DNA of 64,000 bases, from positions 82,912,555-82,976,554 of the forward strand of contig CM061232.1 in assembly GCA_030844895.1 (NCBI GenBank), written 5' to 3'. Both the position numbers and the translations under genes were made by a program. Below the pieces are notes generated by a model, which saw nothing but the letters and a program-made list of their open reading frames with translations, did no database searches and was not told where the DNA came from. Source of the stretch: Ambrosia x helenae (lineage: Eukaryota > Streptophyta > Magnoliopsida > Asterales > Asteraceae). This document shows positions 11,289 through 22,534 of the stretch, one piece after another (positions within the stretch are counted from its first letter, which is position 1; every line of letters begins with the position of its first letter).

Positions 11289-13112
11289 TGTAGGAACCGC
11301 TCGTGTAAAAATAAATAAAACAAATTTAATTACGATTACAAATTAAAAAATGAAAGCCAATACACTATGATTACAACTGAAAGAAACAAAATACAAGAAT
11401 GAAGTAGAAGCAGGAAAATAACAAGAAGCTGAGGATCGTGTTGAACACGGGGCCCTTAAAACAAATTCCTAGTCTATTAACAAGAACTCGTTTTGTTTCC
11501 CAGGGTACAACAGCCGGAACAGCAAGAGTGCTGCCAGGGCCGTCTCTGAAAATCTTAAACTTTTTTTGGGCCCTTTGCGGAAAAAAAATCGGGCCTTACC
11601 CCCGCAATATGATATGAATTCATCATTCAAATATATAAAAAAAATATATATAATATAACGTTAATTGTTATAAAGCAAACAAAACAAAAGTTTTTTTTAA
11701 CAAAATGATCGAACCTACTTACTTAAGCGAATCGCATGGATCTCCTAGCGTTTTTGGAAGCAAAGTTCTCGATCAAGTCTTTATACTCCATACTTTCCAA
11801 TATTTCGTTTTCAATAGAAAGCTCCACAAATTCCCTTATCCTCAAAACAATATTAAACTAACCTAGATTTTTTATTGGGTTTAAATATTAAAATTTGGAT
11901 TGGGCCCAAATATTGGGTTAATTTCAAGTGTGAACAAATACACACTGGGCCTAGTTAAAAAAATTGTGGGCCTATTAAAAACTACAATTCTAAAATCACA
12001 TTGGGCCTAGTTAATTTTTTTTAATATATATATATATATATATATAAAATAAAAAATCGGGCCCATTTACGGGTCGGGCCCTGAGCCGACGACCACCCGC
12101 CCTACCTCAGAGCCGGCTCTGAGTGCTGCCGGAGTTGGCTCTGACCCGAAGTGTACCTTAAACAAGAAGAACAGAAAGAACAGATTGCTAGAAAGGAGAA
12201 GTGTTGGTGATTTCAGAACAGTGTGTATGTTGAACCAAGGATCTCCTTGGTATTTATACAGTCCTAGATCATGTTATTTTCGGAAAGCATTAAAAACAAA
12301 AAATAAAAGTCATTGAACGTCTTCAATGGAATTTATTCAGTTTTTAAAGTTTCATACGAAACTGATTGACGAGACAGTTACACCACTGAGCTGTTACTGC
12401 TGAAAAACTGGGCGAATCCGCGCGTGCGCGTCTACATGCGCGCATGCGCACGACGTAACTCTCGTTCTACGTCAGCGGAACCAACCCGCGTCTTTTGACG
12501 TTCTACGTCAGCGGAACCACTCATCACTCCGAGCCCCTGCGCGGAAGCCTCCGTGCAGACCAGGACGCCACCTGTCTGCTCATACTCGCGTGCCATCACC
12601 AGCCACTAGACCTCGAACATGCTTTCAAAATTACAAAGGCGGCTCTCAAGCGGCTCGCGGTGATGCGAGTGTGCGAAGTGCAAAATGAGCCATCAAAGCG
12701 CCACATTGCGCCCATGCCACGCGCGCGTATGCGAGTGCGAGTGCGAGTTAGGGTGCTTCGCACTTTTCGCGAGTTCCACAGTGTGAGCTTATATGAAACA
12801 ATAAGGAAGGAGTGTTCCTCCTTATATACCACTCATGGTATCATCACTCCTCCTATGTGGGACAAGTTCCACTTTGTTTCATTTCAGCATTAAGTGTTTC
12901 AATCACCACTCTTTGAGCATCGATATCTCATTCATCTTAGCTCCGCCTTGGACATGGTTTGGTTCGTTGCGAAGCTCTCACAACATAGAACATAAACACA
13001 CAAAGAAATATATGATTAAACCTCTGCTTCAGATATATATTTCTGTCCAAAGTTAGGAAAATCTCATTTTCCTATATTTTGTGAAAATAACATTTTCACT
13101 AAATTTCCAACA
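11289..13112 (-). mobile_element. Copia solo LTR (Tork-like family)
   Basis: It begins TGTAGGAACC and ends TTTCCAACA, with the perfect TSD ACTTA at 11284-11288 and 13113-13117. It is the same LTR family as 21249-22520 and 46728-47860, on the minus strand. The uninterrupted sequence is present in copy 1 of the block. Removing the hAT-like insertion leaves about 1.23 kb. With no internal region, it is a solo LTR formed by LTR-LTR recombination. The 132-codon frame at 12495-12893 is incidental. Confidence 0.9.
11535..12121. mobile_element. hAT-like non-autonomous element, 587 bp
   Basis: Imperfect 15-bp inverted ends, CAGGGCCGTCTCTGA at the left and the complement of CAGAGCCGGCTCTGA at the right, are flanked by the 8-bp TSD AGTGCTGC (11527-11534 and 12122-12129). 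An 8-bp TSD with CAGGGCCG-type ends is typical of hAT elements. The interior is AT-rich with GGGCC words and no transposase frame. It sits inside the Copia solo LTR, and the sister LTRs lack it. Confidence 0.85.
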
Positions 13113-13264
13113 ACTTATTGCGAATATTGGTTGTATGGGTGGTAGATTTGTAATTTTTTCCAAAAGCCAAAAGCCAGGATTTCTAACTTCTCAAAAACAG
13201 TTTTTCCACCCTTAAAAGCCAAAAGTCAAAACAGAAAGTGCTTTTAGGTTACACAAACAACTTA

Positions 13265-13506
13265 GCGTGTGTTTGGCTCTCCTTATCCATTTCTCCTTTT
13301 TCCTTCTTCAACCTCAAAAGTTACTTAATCCCAAAAGTAAGAAATTGTAACTTATGACTTTTGCTCTCATTTCTCCTTTTCCAAAGCCAAAATCTTTCAA
13401 AAAGTCCTTTTCAAACAAATTACCCAAACACTTTTTTCTCCTTATCTCCTTCTTGATTAAGTTAATAAGTCATGATGAGCTCATAAATGGTTATCCAAAC
13501 ATGCTC
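13265..13506. mobile_element. MITE, 242 bp, TTA TSD
   Basis: It has inverted ends GCGTGTGTTTGG and (complement) GAGCATGTTTGG, and TTA at 13262-13264 and 13507-13509. Copy 1 of the block has the empty site reading CAACTTATTGAC. The interior is CT/AG-rich and non-coding. It is a Tourist-like MITE inserted into the older MITE. Confidence 0.85.
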
Positions 13507-14169
13507 TTATTGACTTATTGACTTCTTGAAAAAGCCAATAAGTCAATAAGTTGTTTTGAAACTCAATCCCAAACACCCTCTTAATCAATACAACCATGCT
13601 CTGTTAAATATTTTTTTTTGCAACCACCTCTAGGTGTACGGTTTCATTGTTTGAAACTTAACCTTGTGGATTTTATTGTTTTTGGATTGTTTTTCATTGT
13701 TTGAAGAAACTTGTGGTTTATTTAAGTTAAAGAAGTTGTGTGTATTGCAATTGCTCATCTTTTATCATTTGTATTCGGTTTTTTTGTTTTTTTGTATCGT
13801 GAGCAGTTTGATTATTCGGAGAGTTTTTGGCACATCTGGTTTGGTAACTTCATTGCATAGATTATTATAAAGACTTGTCTATACTTATCAATTGAATTAA
13901 ACCATTAACAAGACCATGTCTATGTGGTATCTAACTAGATGAAACAAGTTTGGGTGAATCATTGAACCGGAAATCCGGAGGGAGTTACTTCTTTTTAATA
14001 AGTGTCTGCAAATCATAATCAAGTTCGTTTTCTTTAAAACTCAAACCAATCAAACAAAGAAATTAATTAGTCAATTAGTTAAATTATTTAAAAGCTACAA
14101 CTTTCCACCAATTTCTTGTGGAGATGACTCAATCTTCACTATACTATATTTTTTACCAACAAAACGACA

Positions 14170-14757
14170 TTAATCAGACCCAATCGGGGCTGTTAAAAAA
14201 CTAGACTATTTCTAACCAATTGGGTCGTTGAGAACTTAGACTATTTTGATCTATTTGGGCACGTTAACGACTTGATACAACCCGTTTCGACCCGATCAGG
14301 CCTATTAATGACATGTATCATTTTTTACCTGACTAGGCCCCTTAATAACCTATACATTTCATCTCGATCAGTCTTATTAATGACCCAAACTGTTTTGACC
14401 TAACTAGGCTCGTTAATAACCTGGAGCATTTCGTCCTGATCCGGGCCGTTAACGACAAAGACTATTACAACCAAATAAGGCCCGTTAACGACCAGGAACA
14501 TTTTGACCTGACCAACCCCGTTAACGACGCACACCCTGTCGACCCGATCGGGCTTGTTAATGACCTGGACTATTTCGACCCGACTAGGCCCATTAACAAT
14601 CCAGACCTTTCGACAAGTTAAAGACACTGACCATTTCGACATGATCAGGCTCGTTAAAGTCTTAGATCATTTTGAATGGAACCGACCTGTTAAAGACCTG
14701 GACTGTTTCTACCTGAACCAGCCCGTTAGTAACCTGGAACGTTTTGGCCCGATAAGT
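14170..14757 (+). repeat. 36-bp minisatellite, about 16 units
   Basis: The units read approximately CCGTTAACGACCTGGAC-ATTTCGACCCGA-CAGGC and repeat every 35-37 bases with 20-30% variation by eye. The period is a multiple of three, so open frames with a 12-residue repeat appear on both strands (for example 14400-14642). I regard these as by-products. The array continues after the solo LTR at 16604. Confidence 0.85.
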
Positions 14758-16597
14758 TGATATTCGTTAAAATATACATATTTAAGTCCCCGATTAAACT
14801 CCTAAATTACGCGTTTTCGACTTTAATTTCGTAGATTTGGTACTTAACCTCGTTCTATTGATATTGCAAGTCCTAAACGGCACTCCATAGACGAAATTGA
14901 AGGAAACGGGTAGAAACTAGACGAAACGGACACTTCCTGCACATTTTGGACCTTCTGACCCTAGTGCACGGTCATGCAACCAAAGTGCACGATCGTGCTG
15001 ACCTGCTTTACTCGGTTTCACGGCCAGTGCACATGAGGTTCTCGGTAATTCTTGATCAGCACGACCGTGCGGACCATGTGCACGATTGTGCGGGTCCAAT
15101 ACCCTCAGAAGCATAGACAGTGTGACCAAAATGTAACCTATTTTCTCGGTGACACTCGGCGATGCATGGTCGTGCGAACCAAGTGCACGACCGTGCACCT
15201 TTATCTGGTCAAATCGTCAACTTAACCCACTTACCTGGCCTACGATTGATTACATCACGATCAAAATTAAAGTGCACGACCGAGCAAATCGTTTGCATGG
15301 CCATCCAAAATTGAAAAGTCTATAAAATAGGGCAGGCCATCTACTAAGAAGACATTGGGTATTTTGCTGTGATTATGGGGCGATTTCTAGGCCAAGGAAG
15401 CTGCTGTGAAGGTAGATATCAAGCTCAGGAGTCGATCAAAGCCTATTATCATCATCCAATCCATCACATTTCGCTTATCTATGGTTTGATCTTTGAACTT
15501 GTTTATGATTCGAATCTTATTTTGTAAGCTTGTATGTGATGTTTATGTTAGTCATTGTAACCTATAGGTAAAAACATTAGTATTTGATAGTTTAAACAAT
15601 CGTTTGTATGTTAATCACCTTTTATATGATTTTGGCGTTTTCATGATTTAATCTTGATAATCATAATACAATCATTTTTCTTTGTTGTTAGATTCATGAT
15701 GATGTTTGTGTGACTTTGATGATTAGTGTTTAGTTAGTCGGGTACATGTTGAAAACCCGTATGGTTAATCACTCACTGGTAAACTAGTTAACCTGTTAAT
15801 GTGTTTACATCATGAAACTGGAAACGGGTATTGGTTTAGTAAAAGTTATGAGAATAATGATCAGGAATGCGTATCTACACGTAAAAGGATTTAACCGGCT
15901 TAATGGTGTTGTTACAGATCTTTCACACGGTTGATTATCTTTGTTAGTTATTTTGGTAAAAATGGCGATCCTAGTAGATTTGTGTTCAAAGTTTGTAAAA
16001 TGGTATAGTTTTTGATATGCTCTAATTTATGCTTGTCTTGGTGGTTATATTGTGAATTCGGTATTGCTTTCCTTGGTTAGTGACGTTAGAAAACTCTTAA
16101 CGGATGACTAACTTATCTTGAGAATTTTTTGGTGGTTAACGTGTGTTTATTGTCTTAGCTTTCCTAACAGTTATCATGTTAGGATTCCCGAAAGGGATAC
16201 TAATTGTCTGAAAATGGGAATGTTGATCTCGCGTCTCTTTAACATATGTTATGTAGTTAACATGTTTAAGTTGTTAGTATAGTATATTTACATATATATA
16301 TATATACATTGTATTTTGAGTCTTACATATGTTAATTTAGTACTTTAGATTAATTTAGTTAAAACATATTCCATCTATCTCTTAATGGTAAATCGGGGAC
16401 AACATTTGAGTACAATTGCATCTGCTCGCGTCCACGGATCGATATCTGGTTCTTATCTATACTTTACTACATATATGATAGGGTACACTTGTATTTTTTG
16501 TGTGTTTTAATGTTAAGGTTTAAACCATTTTTATAAATATTAAAACCAATCGTATGTAAAATTTATTGAAAAATTATGGGTACATTCGTACACATCA
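14758..16597 (-). mobile_element. Solo LTR, Athila/Tat-like, splitting the minisatellite
   Basis: It begins TGATATTCG and ends CACATCA. On the minus strand it therefore starts TGATGTG, like the LTR of the Athila-like element at 57698. The flanks TAAGT (14753-14757) and CAAGT (16598-16602) agree at four of five bases. Joining the flanks restores the 36-bp repeat register. It contains eight near-palindromic copies of GTGCACGA(C/T)CGTGC between 14960 and 15285. It has no coding region. Confidence 0.65.
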
Positions 16598-16603
16598 CAA
16601 GTC

Positions 16604-16915
16604 GTTAACGACTTGGATCATTTCGATCCAGCCAGACCCGTTAAAGACCCAAACCGCTTTGAACTGAGTGACCTGTTAGTGACCTGGATCGTTTCGACTC
16701 GAATCGGCTTGTTAACGAATTGTATCATTTCGACTCGACCAGGCTCGTTAACTACCCTGATCATTCACCTGACATGTTCGAGCCCGTTAACGACCCGAAC
16801 CGTTTTAACATGAATCAGCCCGTTAAGGACGCAGATCGTTTCGACCTAACCGAGCCCATTGACCCGACCGGGATGTTACCGATCTGCACCGTTTCGACCT
16901 ATTTAGGCCAATGAA
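16604..16915 (+). repeat. 36-bp minisatellite, second part, about 8 units
   Basis: It has the same unit as 14170-14757 and is separated from it by the solo LTR. One unit near 16750 is longer, and the last one is irregular. It is followed by a near-duplicate pair, CTACCTAAGTGTAATC, at about 16924 and 17012. Confidence 0.85.
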
Positions 16916-17069
16916 ACGAATACTACCTAAGTGTAATCTAAATAAAAAAGCTCAAATTTCAATTCATATGCAAATTTCCATTCCAATTCCATTTTACTTT
17001 GTAAGACGAACGCTACCTAAGTGTAATCCAAATCAAAAGCTTACAAGGAAGTTTTCAACACTTTTAGTT

Positions 17070-17254
17070 GTAAGTTCATGTACACCACCATCTTTGGGCC
17101 TAGTAATAGACGGCATAATTTATGGAAGTGATTGAATGTATTTTTGTATAACATTTATTGTATTCCATTCTCTCCAAATATAGGAGATCCATTGTAACTA
17201 TATATTGATATGTTTGTGAATGAAAAAGGGCAAGCATTAAGCCATTATCTTACA
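17070..17254 (+). mobile_element. Probable 5' LTR of the host Copia (Ale/Retrofit-like)
   Basis: The right end ATCTTACA at 17254 is followed directly by TGGTATCAACCC, a primer site resembling the initiator tRNA-Met complement TGGTATCAGAGC. Short LTRs of 150-400 bases are usual in the Ale/Retrofit lineage that the downstream gag suggests. The left border (TGTAAGTTC near 17070) is a guess, and no TSD can be checked because the far LTR is outside the window. Confidence 0.45.
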
Positions 17255-17358
17255 TGGTATCAACCCCACCTCGATCCTCTCTTTCTTAACCTTCGGCCGC
17301 CCTACTACCCTTGTTGTCCGTCCACCTCTGCCTCTTGATCGATCCCTTTCTCCTTCAT

Positions 17359-18121
17359 ATGGCTGATAAAAAACTTCACCCCGCTGTCACCGTCTCAAAC
17401 ATCAAGACCTTTGTTCCCATTACCCTGGATGACAAAGCCTCTGACTACAACACGTGGTCCGAGTTATTTTGCATCCACTGCACCGCCTACCTCGTTGTCG
17501 ATCACCTCTCTCCTCGCCAACCCCCACCCTAGCCCCACATCATCGGACAAACAAACTGCCCCTCTTGCACCACCGGCCAATTCTTGGAGCGCCTAGACGC
17601 AATTCCTTCAATGGCTCTATGGTACGATCTCCAAGAACCTCCTTAAAACAGTTATCAAACACCGAACCACTGCTTATGATGCCTGGAAGGCCATTGAGGC
17701 CCTGTTTCAAGATAACAAAGCCACTCGTGCTTTACTTCTGAAACAGAAGTTTGCCAACACTCGCTTGGAAAACTTTTCTTCCATGGCGGCCTACTGCCAA
17801 GAACTCAAAGTTCTGTCCGATCAACTATCTAATGTTGACGCCCCTGTCGATGATCAGAATCTGGTCTTGCAAACCATTGCCGGTCTCACCGAACAATACG
17901 ACACCGTAGGCACCATCTTGCAGAATACCAAGCCCCTACCCACCTTCTTTGAGGTTCGTTCTCAACTTTGCATGAACAAATCCACCAAAGCCAACCAAGC
18001 CCTCCACTCCGCTTCCCAAGCCTCCACTGCCCTCCATGTCCAAGCCTGCACCACAAATTCAACCTCGCCTTCACCCAATCCCAACCCCTCTGTTCCCAAC
18101 CCCTCACGCGATTCCAGCTGA
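17359..18121 (+). pseudogene. gag: Copia Gag, Ale/Retrofit-like, frameshifted
   Basis: Gag is the structural protein that assembles the virus-like particle of the retroelement. The likely start is the ATG at 17359 (MADKKLHPAV). The frame stops at about 17530 after 57 residues and continues in other frames, with stops near 17655, then with an intact stretch from 17765. That stretch carries the helical LTR-Copia Gag (UBN2-type) region, about 90 residues with LQTIAGL and YDTVGTIL. It then enters a Ser/Pro/Asn-rich tail that stops at 18121, with Arg/Gly-rich coding continuing in another frame. Several frameshifts make it non-functional. It lies upstream of the protease-integrase remnant of the same element. 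Confidence 0.8.
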
Positions 18122-19531
18122 GGTCGTGGCCGAACCCATGGCCGTAGCCGAGGCCGGTCCTCGCCTTCACAATCCACCCGAACACCCTCCTACTCTCCAC
18201 AACAAACCCATCCCTACATTGTTTTTCCTAACAATTGGACCAACAACCAGTGGGCTAACCTTCTTAATCAGGCCCAAAATTTTAACACCAACTCCTATCC
18301 CTCTTTTAGCCCAAACCACACCACACCACCTTGCCCATACCCTTCAACCCCAAAGCTCAATAACAGCGAGGGCCTATTAGGCCCGCGCCCAGACCAAGCC
18401 TACTCAGCTACTTACACACCGACTCCCACTAACATTGCTCAGGCCCTCTATACTCTCTCCATGTGCCAACATACTGACCTAGTGGGATTTATGGAGACTG
18501 GAGCTTCAGGTCAAATGCAACTTCCAGGTGACCATTCTCCGTCTGTTTTTAATTCTTGCACTAATAAACAAATAATAGTTGGGAATGGCATGACCATTCC
18601 GGTTATTGGACAGGGCAACCAAATCTTACCACCCCGGTTTCCACCCTTCAAATTAAACAATGTTCTTTTTGCCCCTAACCTTATTAAAAACCCCATCTCT
18701 GTCCGTCGCCTCACGACAGACAATTTATTATCCATTGAATTTGATCCTTTTGGTTTTCTTGTGAAGGATCTCAAGACCAAGGATCCTATCCTACGATGCA
18801 ATAGTTCGGGAGACCTCTATCCACTCACCACCAATTTCATCAAGTCACCCTCCTCTCCCACAGCCTTTACTGTTATCACTCAAGATCGTTGGCACCAACG
18901 CCTTGGGCACCGAGGCTCCAATCTATTGCAAAAGCGTTATGTCAATCTTGTGTTTTTGGCAAAAGCGTCAAACTTCCCTTTCATGATTCTATTAATAAAA
19001 CGCATTTACCATTTGATATCATTCATAGTGATTTGTGGACATCACCTGTATTGAGTACGGGTGGTCATCGTTACCACATCTTATTTTTGGATGATTTTAC
19101 TGATTTTTTATGGACCTACCCTTTCACCAATAAATCTCAAGTATACACCATATTCACCAAATTCTACAACTTAATAAACACCCAATTTGAGCGTAAAATA
19201 AAACAGTTCCAATGTGACAACGGCACCAAATACACAAATAACAACTTTAAACAATTTTGCCAACTCAATGGAATGCTATTTCGCTTTTCCTGCCCTCACA
19301 CCTCCTCCCAAAACGGAAAAGCCGAACGCAAGATACGAACCATCAATAACATGATTTGTACTCTTCTTGCTCAAGCCTCCCTTCCCCCCACCTACTTGCA
19401 CCATGCTCTAGAAACTGCCACTTATCTCCTCAATATTCTACCTAATAATTCTAAAAAATTCCTAAGCCCTACCACTCTCTTATATAACGTCCTACCAACC
19501 TACACCCACCTTCGTGTGTTCGGTTCCCTAT
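18122..19531 (+). pseudogene. pol: Copia Pol: protease and integrase part, interrupted
   Basis: The protease would cleave the polyprotein, and integrase inserts the DNA copy. The protease motif at about 18490 reads METGAS where Copia has D-S/T-G-A, so the catalytic Asp is replaced by Glu. An open frame covers 18461-19054, and the GAG-pre-integrase motif WHQRLGH lies near 18890. A frameshift between 18889 and 18945 moves the CQSC zinc-binding pair and the core into another frame (to 19531). The core keeps the D, D and E of the catalytic triad (HSDLW, CDNGTKY, KAERK). The frame is cut after FGSL at 19531 by the Athila-like insertion and resumes at 57699. Confidence 0.85.
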
Positions 19532-20491
19532 TGATCGCGTGTCGAAGTGCTAATCAAAAAAATATTTTAAAAACAACTCCTTAGCTACAAGGACTGCAGT
19601 ATAGGGAGTAGGGTTGTCGAACCACGAGGAGTTTGTGGAAAGTGTTAATAGCAATTTATTGATTAAACTAAATTAATTTTATGAAGTTGATTTGCTGCTT
19701 GCTTGAAAAAACAAAGTGATTGATTGAAAAGTAATTAAAAAAAATAATATAATGAAAAACGGTCACTCCGGGTTTCTGATTCGGTAATTTTAAAGCTACT
19801 CCGTAATTAACCTAGCTAGGGAATCACATAGACATGATCCTGTTTAAATTGTTCAACCCAATTCAATTATCTTAACACTAAATACAAAATCAAATTATTC
19901 CTAGTGCAAGAAAACCAAGAAACGATGATATATTGTATCAATGCAAAGAAATCAAATTGTCTAGATCAGTCAAACATACAATTGAATCCAAAAGAACTTT
20001 AAGATGTTCACAAAATTCAATCCAAATACTAAGTATAAAACAGAGTAAAACTAATAAAATAAATGACTCATTCACCCGGAGAGAACCGCGAGAAGACTAG
20101 CCGCTCATCGCATTCACGTACACACCCAAAGTAATTCCTCTCCTGAACCAAAGTTGCTGTTGGCGACCTCTTTGTTCGCCTCAAAAGTTCTGCCGTCCAA
20201 TCCCTCAACCGCCGTCAACAATAATATATCTTCAAAATTGTGTTAAAAATAATCCTCCAAAACCCTCCAAGCAAATGGGCTTAGTATTCTTTTCATTCTT
20301 TTAATTCTGCACGTGGCCTTCATTTATGTCAAGCTTCCTTTTTTTTTCTTTTATTATTATTATTATTATTATCATCATCATCATCATCATTTATATATAT
20401 TATTATTACTCCACGCTCTTGTGCCGGGTGTCTGCGACTTGACCAAAGTTCCTTCGTATTAAGCTCATATCTCACGAACACCTACAAATTG
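19532..20491 (-). repeat. 3' LTR of the Athila-like element (U3 start missing)
   Basis: It is nearly identical to 49685-50576 plus 57512-57590. The match stops after ACACCTACAAA at about 20491. The last 105 or so bases of the other LTR, and any polypurine tract, are absent here. A deletion has therefore removed the junction between the internal region and U3. A (TTA)n/(TCA)n microsatellite at 20350-20395 differs in length between the two LTRs. Confidence 0.85.
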
Positions 20492-21248
20492 ATTTCCATC
20501 ATGCCTTAGCTAAGGTCCAAAGTCATACCCCATTTATAGATCAACATTAGATGTGTTAATTTAGCAAGTCAAATTGATTTCCATTAAAAACAGAATTAAC
20601 CTGACTAAACCTAACATGCTTCCGGTTTTTATTCTCATGCAACACACCCCTCATAATTTTTCACTCCACTCGGTTTAGTATCTGGACTAGCATATAATGC
20701 GCTAGTATGAATCACTCAAAAACCAAGTATGTAACTCTGTTATCATAGGCTTGTATAACAATCACACCTCAAGTGTAGACAATGCACATATCTAAAGGAC
20801 TTACGGGTTTTAGGCTTAGGGTAAAGGTAGGATAGATTTGGCTTAACAATTGGGTTAAAAACAAAGGTTTCAGCACGCTGGAATGACAATCCTTATTCAG
20901 TAAGACCATAACACACAACTTTGGGCATATTTGACCCATAACACATACTTCTATTTTTTTTCTTTTTTTTTCACTTTTTTTTTCATATATATATTTTTTT
21001 TCTTTTTTTTTTCACAACTTAAACATAACTCAATCACATGAACAAAACATAAACACAATGGATGTCATCAATTTATTACACAAAGGTAAACAGGTCGATT
21101 TGGGTAATAGGTTTAATCAAATGAAAGGGTATAGGCTCAACATGGGTTACAAAGGGTGATTTTAGGTAAACGGGTCAAACATAGCAAATAAGTGGGTATC
21201 AAAAGAAAAAAGGAAAACCTAAATTGCCTTTATCATCTATGTGCATAT
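20492..21248 (-). other. Internal region of the Athila-like element, non-coding
   Basis: This is AT-rich sequence with pyrimidine tracts (20940-21015). The words AAATTGATTTCCAT occur twice (about 20487 and 20571), which may mark a repeat-mediated deletion. There is no ORF. It ends at the TSD CATAT of the Tork-like Copia. Confidence 0.6.
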
Positions 21249-22520
21249 TGTAGGAACCGTTCGTGTAAAATAAATAAATAATTCTTATTATTTTTACAAT
21301 ACAATAAGCAAAGGAAATAAAATACTATTACAACTGAAAAGAAAAGAAAATACAAGAAGATGATGAGAAAACAAAATTATTGTGGCTGAGGATCGTGTTT
21401 GACATGGGGCCCTTAAAACAAATTCCGAGCCTACCGGAGACTCGTTTTGTTTCCCAGGGTACAACAGCCGAAGCAGTGTGTACTGCCGGAGTGAGCACTA
21501 AACCCGACTTGTACCTTGATCTTAAGAAGAACAGAGAAGAAAAATGCTAGAGAGATTTTTAGAGACGAGAAGTGATTTTCAGTGTATCTTCTGCAATGCC
21601 AAGGCCTTGGCTTTTATAGGCGCCAAAGGTTGTTACAAGTCAAAAGAATTAAATGCAGAAAATTAAATGTCATTAAACGTCTTCAATGGCATTTAATGCT
21701 TCTTTAATTCTTAGTCAAAACTATTGACTTGTCAGTTACACTGCAGCTCTGAACTGTTGGGAGTTCGCGTGTGCGTCAGATGCACACTAGTGCCTGAACC
21801 GCCACGTAGGCACAAGTTACGCGCGCGCGGCACGAGGTTGCGCCCCACGTAATCCCATTCTACGTCACGAATCCGCCACCCGCACGCCATGCAGGACAAG
21901 ACGCCACTTGTCTCTGACTTCCAGTGCCACGTCAGCGGACCATCCCATTCTCCGCATTTACGTCAGCAAAAGTCCTCGTTCTCCGCGTCCGCCTATCTTG
22001 CTGAACCACCTGTGCACTATCAAAAATACTAAGGCGGCTCTCAAGCAGCTTACGGCGATTCGAGTGTGCGAAGTGCAAAGTGCGCCATCAAAGCGCCACA
22101 TTGCGCCTCATCGCCCACGCCACGCGCACGTTTGCGAGTCCGAGTTAAGGGTGCTTCGCACCCTTCGCGACTTCCATAGTGTGTGATTCTATGGAACACT
22201 TAGGATGGGAGGTCCTTCCTTATAAACAAGTCCAAGACTCATCTCCCTTCCAATGTGGGACAAGTTCTCCTTGTCACTTTCCATTTCACATTCCCAACTA
22301 GTTGTTTCACTCCTCCACTTTTTAGCATCGATATCTCATTCATCTTAGCTCCGTTTTGGATGCGGTTTGGTTCGTTGCGGAGCTCTCACAACATAGAACA
22401 TAAACCCACAAAGAAATATATAAATAAACCTCAGTTTCAAATATATATTTTTGTCCAAAACTTAGGAAAAATCATTTTCCCAAAATTGTGAAAATAGCAT
22501 TTTCACCTATTTTTCCAACA
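21249..22520 (-). repeat. 3' LTR of the Tork-like Copia (1272 bp)
   Basis: It pairs with 46728-47860. On the minus strand it starts TGTTGGAAAAA, directly after the polypurine tract. It keeps about 125 bases (near 21870-21995) that are deleted in the 5' LTR, plus a short segment near 22045. The GC-rich U3 part has inverted words such as GTGCTTCGCAC. Small frames at 21908-22186 and 22255-22491 are incidental. Confidence 0.9.
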
Positions 22521-22534
22521 ATCCCCCACATGAA
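22521..22534 (-). other. Polypurine tract of the Tork-like Copia
   Basis: The minus strand reads ATGTGGGGGAT directly before the 3' LTR (TGTTGG). This is the plus-strand primer of reverse transcription and has the classic Copia form. Confidence 0.85.

Larger units (their letters stand above)
9435..13580. mobile_element. Tourist-like MITE, copy 2, split by insertions
   Basis: It has the same TTA flanks (9432-9434 and 13581-13583) and the same right TIR (CTCAATCCCAAACACCCTC) as the MITE at 5875-6272. Its roughly 400 bases are now spread over 4.1 kb because three later elements sit inside it. Confidence 0.75.
8815..14260 (+). repeat. Duplicated block, copy 2 (with later insertions)
   Basis: It aligns with 4891-6985 but is stretched by four datable insertions: a TIR element with Helitrons (9446-11152), a Copia solo LTR (11289-13112) carrying a hAT-like element, and a MITE (13265-13506). 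In each case copy 1 shows the empty site. Bases 8815-9434 correspond to copy 1 before the MITE, and 13581-14170 correspond to the part after it. Confidence 0.8.

Noticed and set aside
12495..12893. 132-codon open frame
   Set aside because: It lies wholly inside the GC-rich U3 of a Copia solo LTR, overlaps frames on the other strand, and has an Arg/Val-rich part that simply translates GCGAGT repeats.
14400..14642. 80-codon frame with a 12-residue repeat
   Set aside because: The 36-base minisatellite unit is a multiple of three, so periodic frames appear on both strands without coding meaning.
14917..15198. 93-codon frame rich in HDRA
   Set aside because: It is produced by the GTGCACGACCGTGC repeats inside a solo LTR.
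17886..18380. Overlapping frames on both strands (Trp/Gly-rich and Pro/Thr-rich)
   Set aside because: They are alternative-frame readings of the CCA-rich Gag tail of the host Copia.
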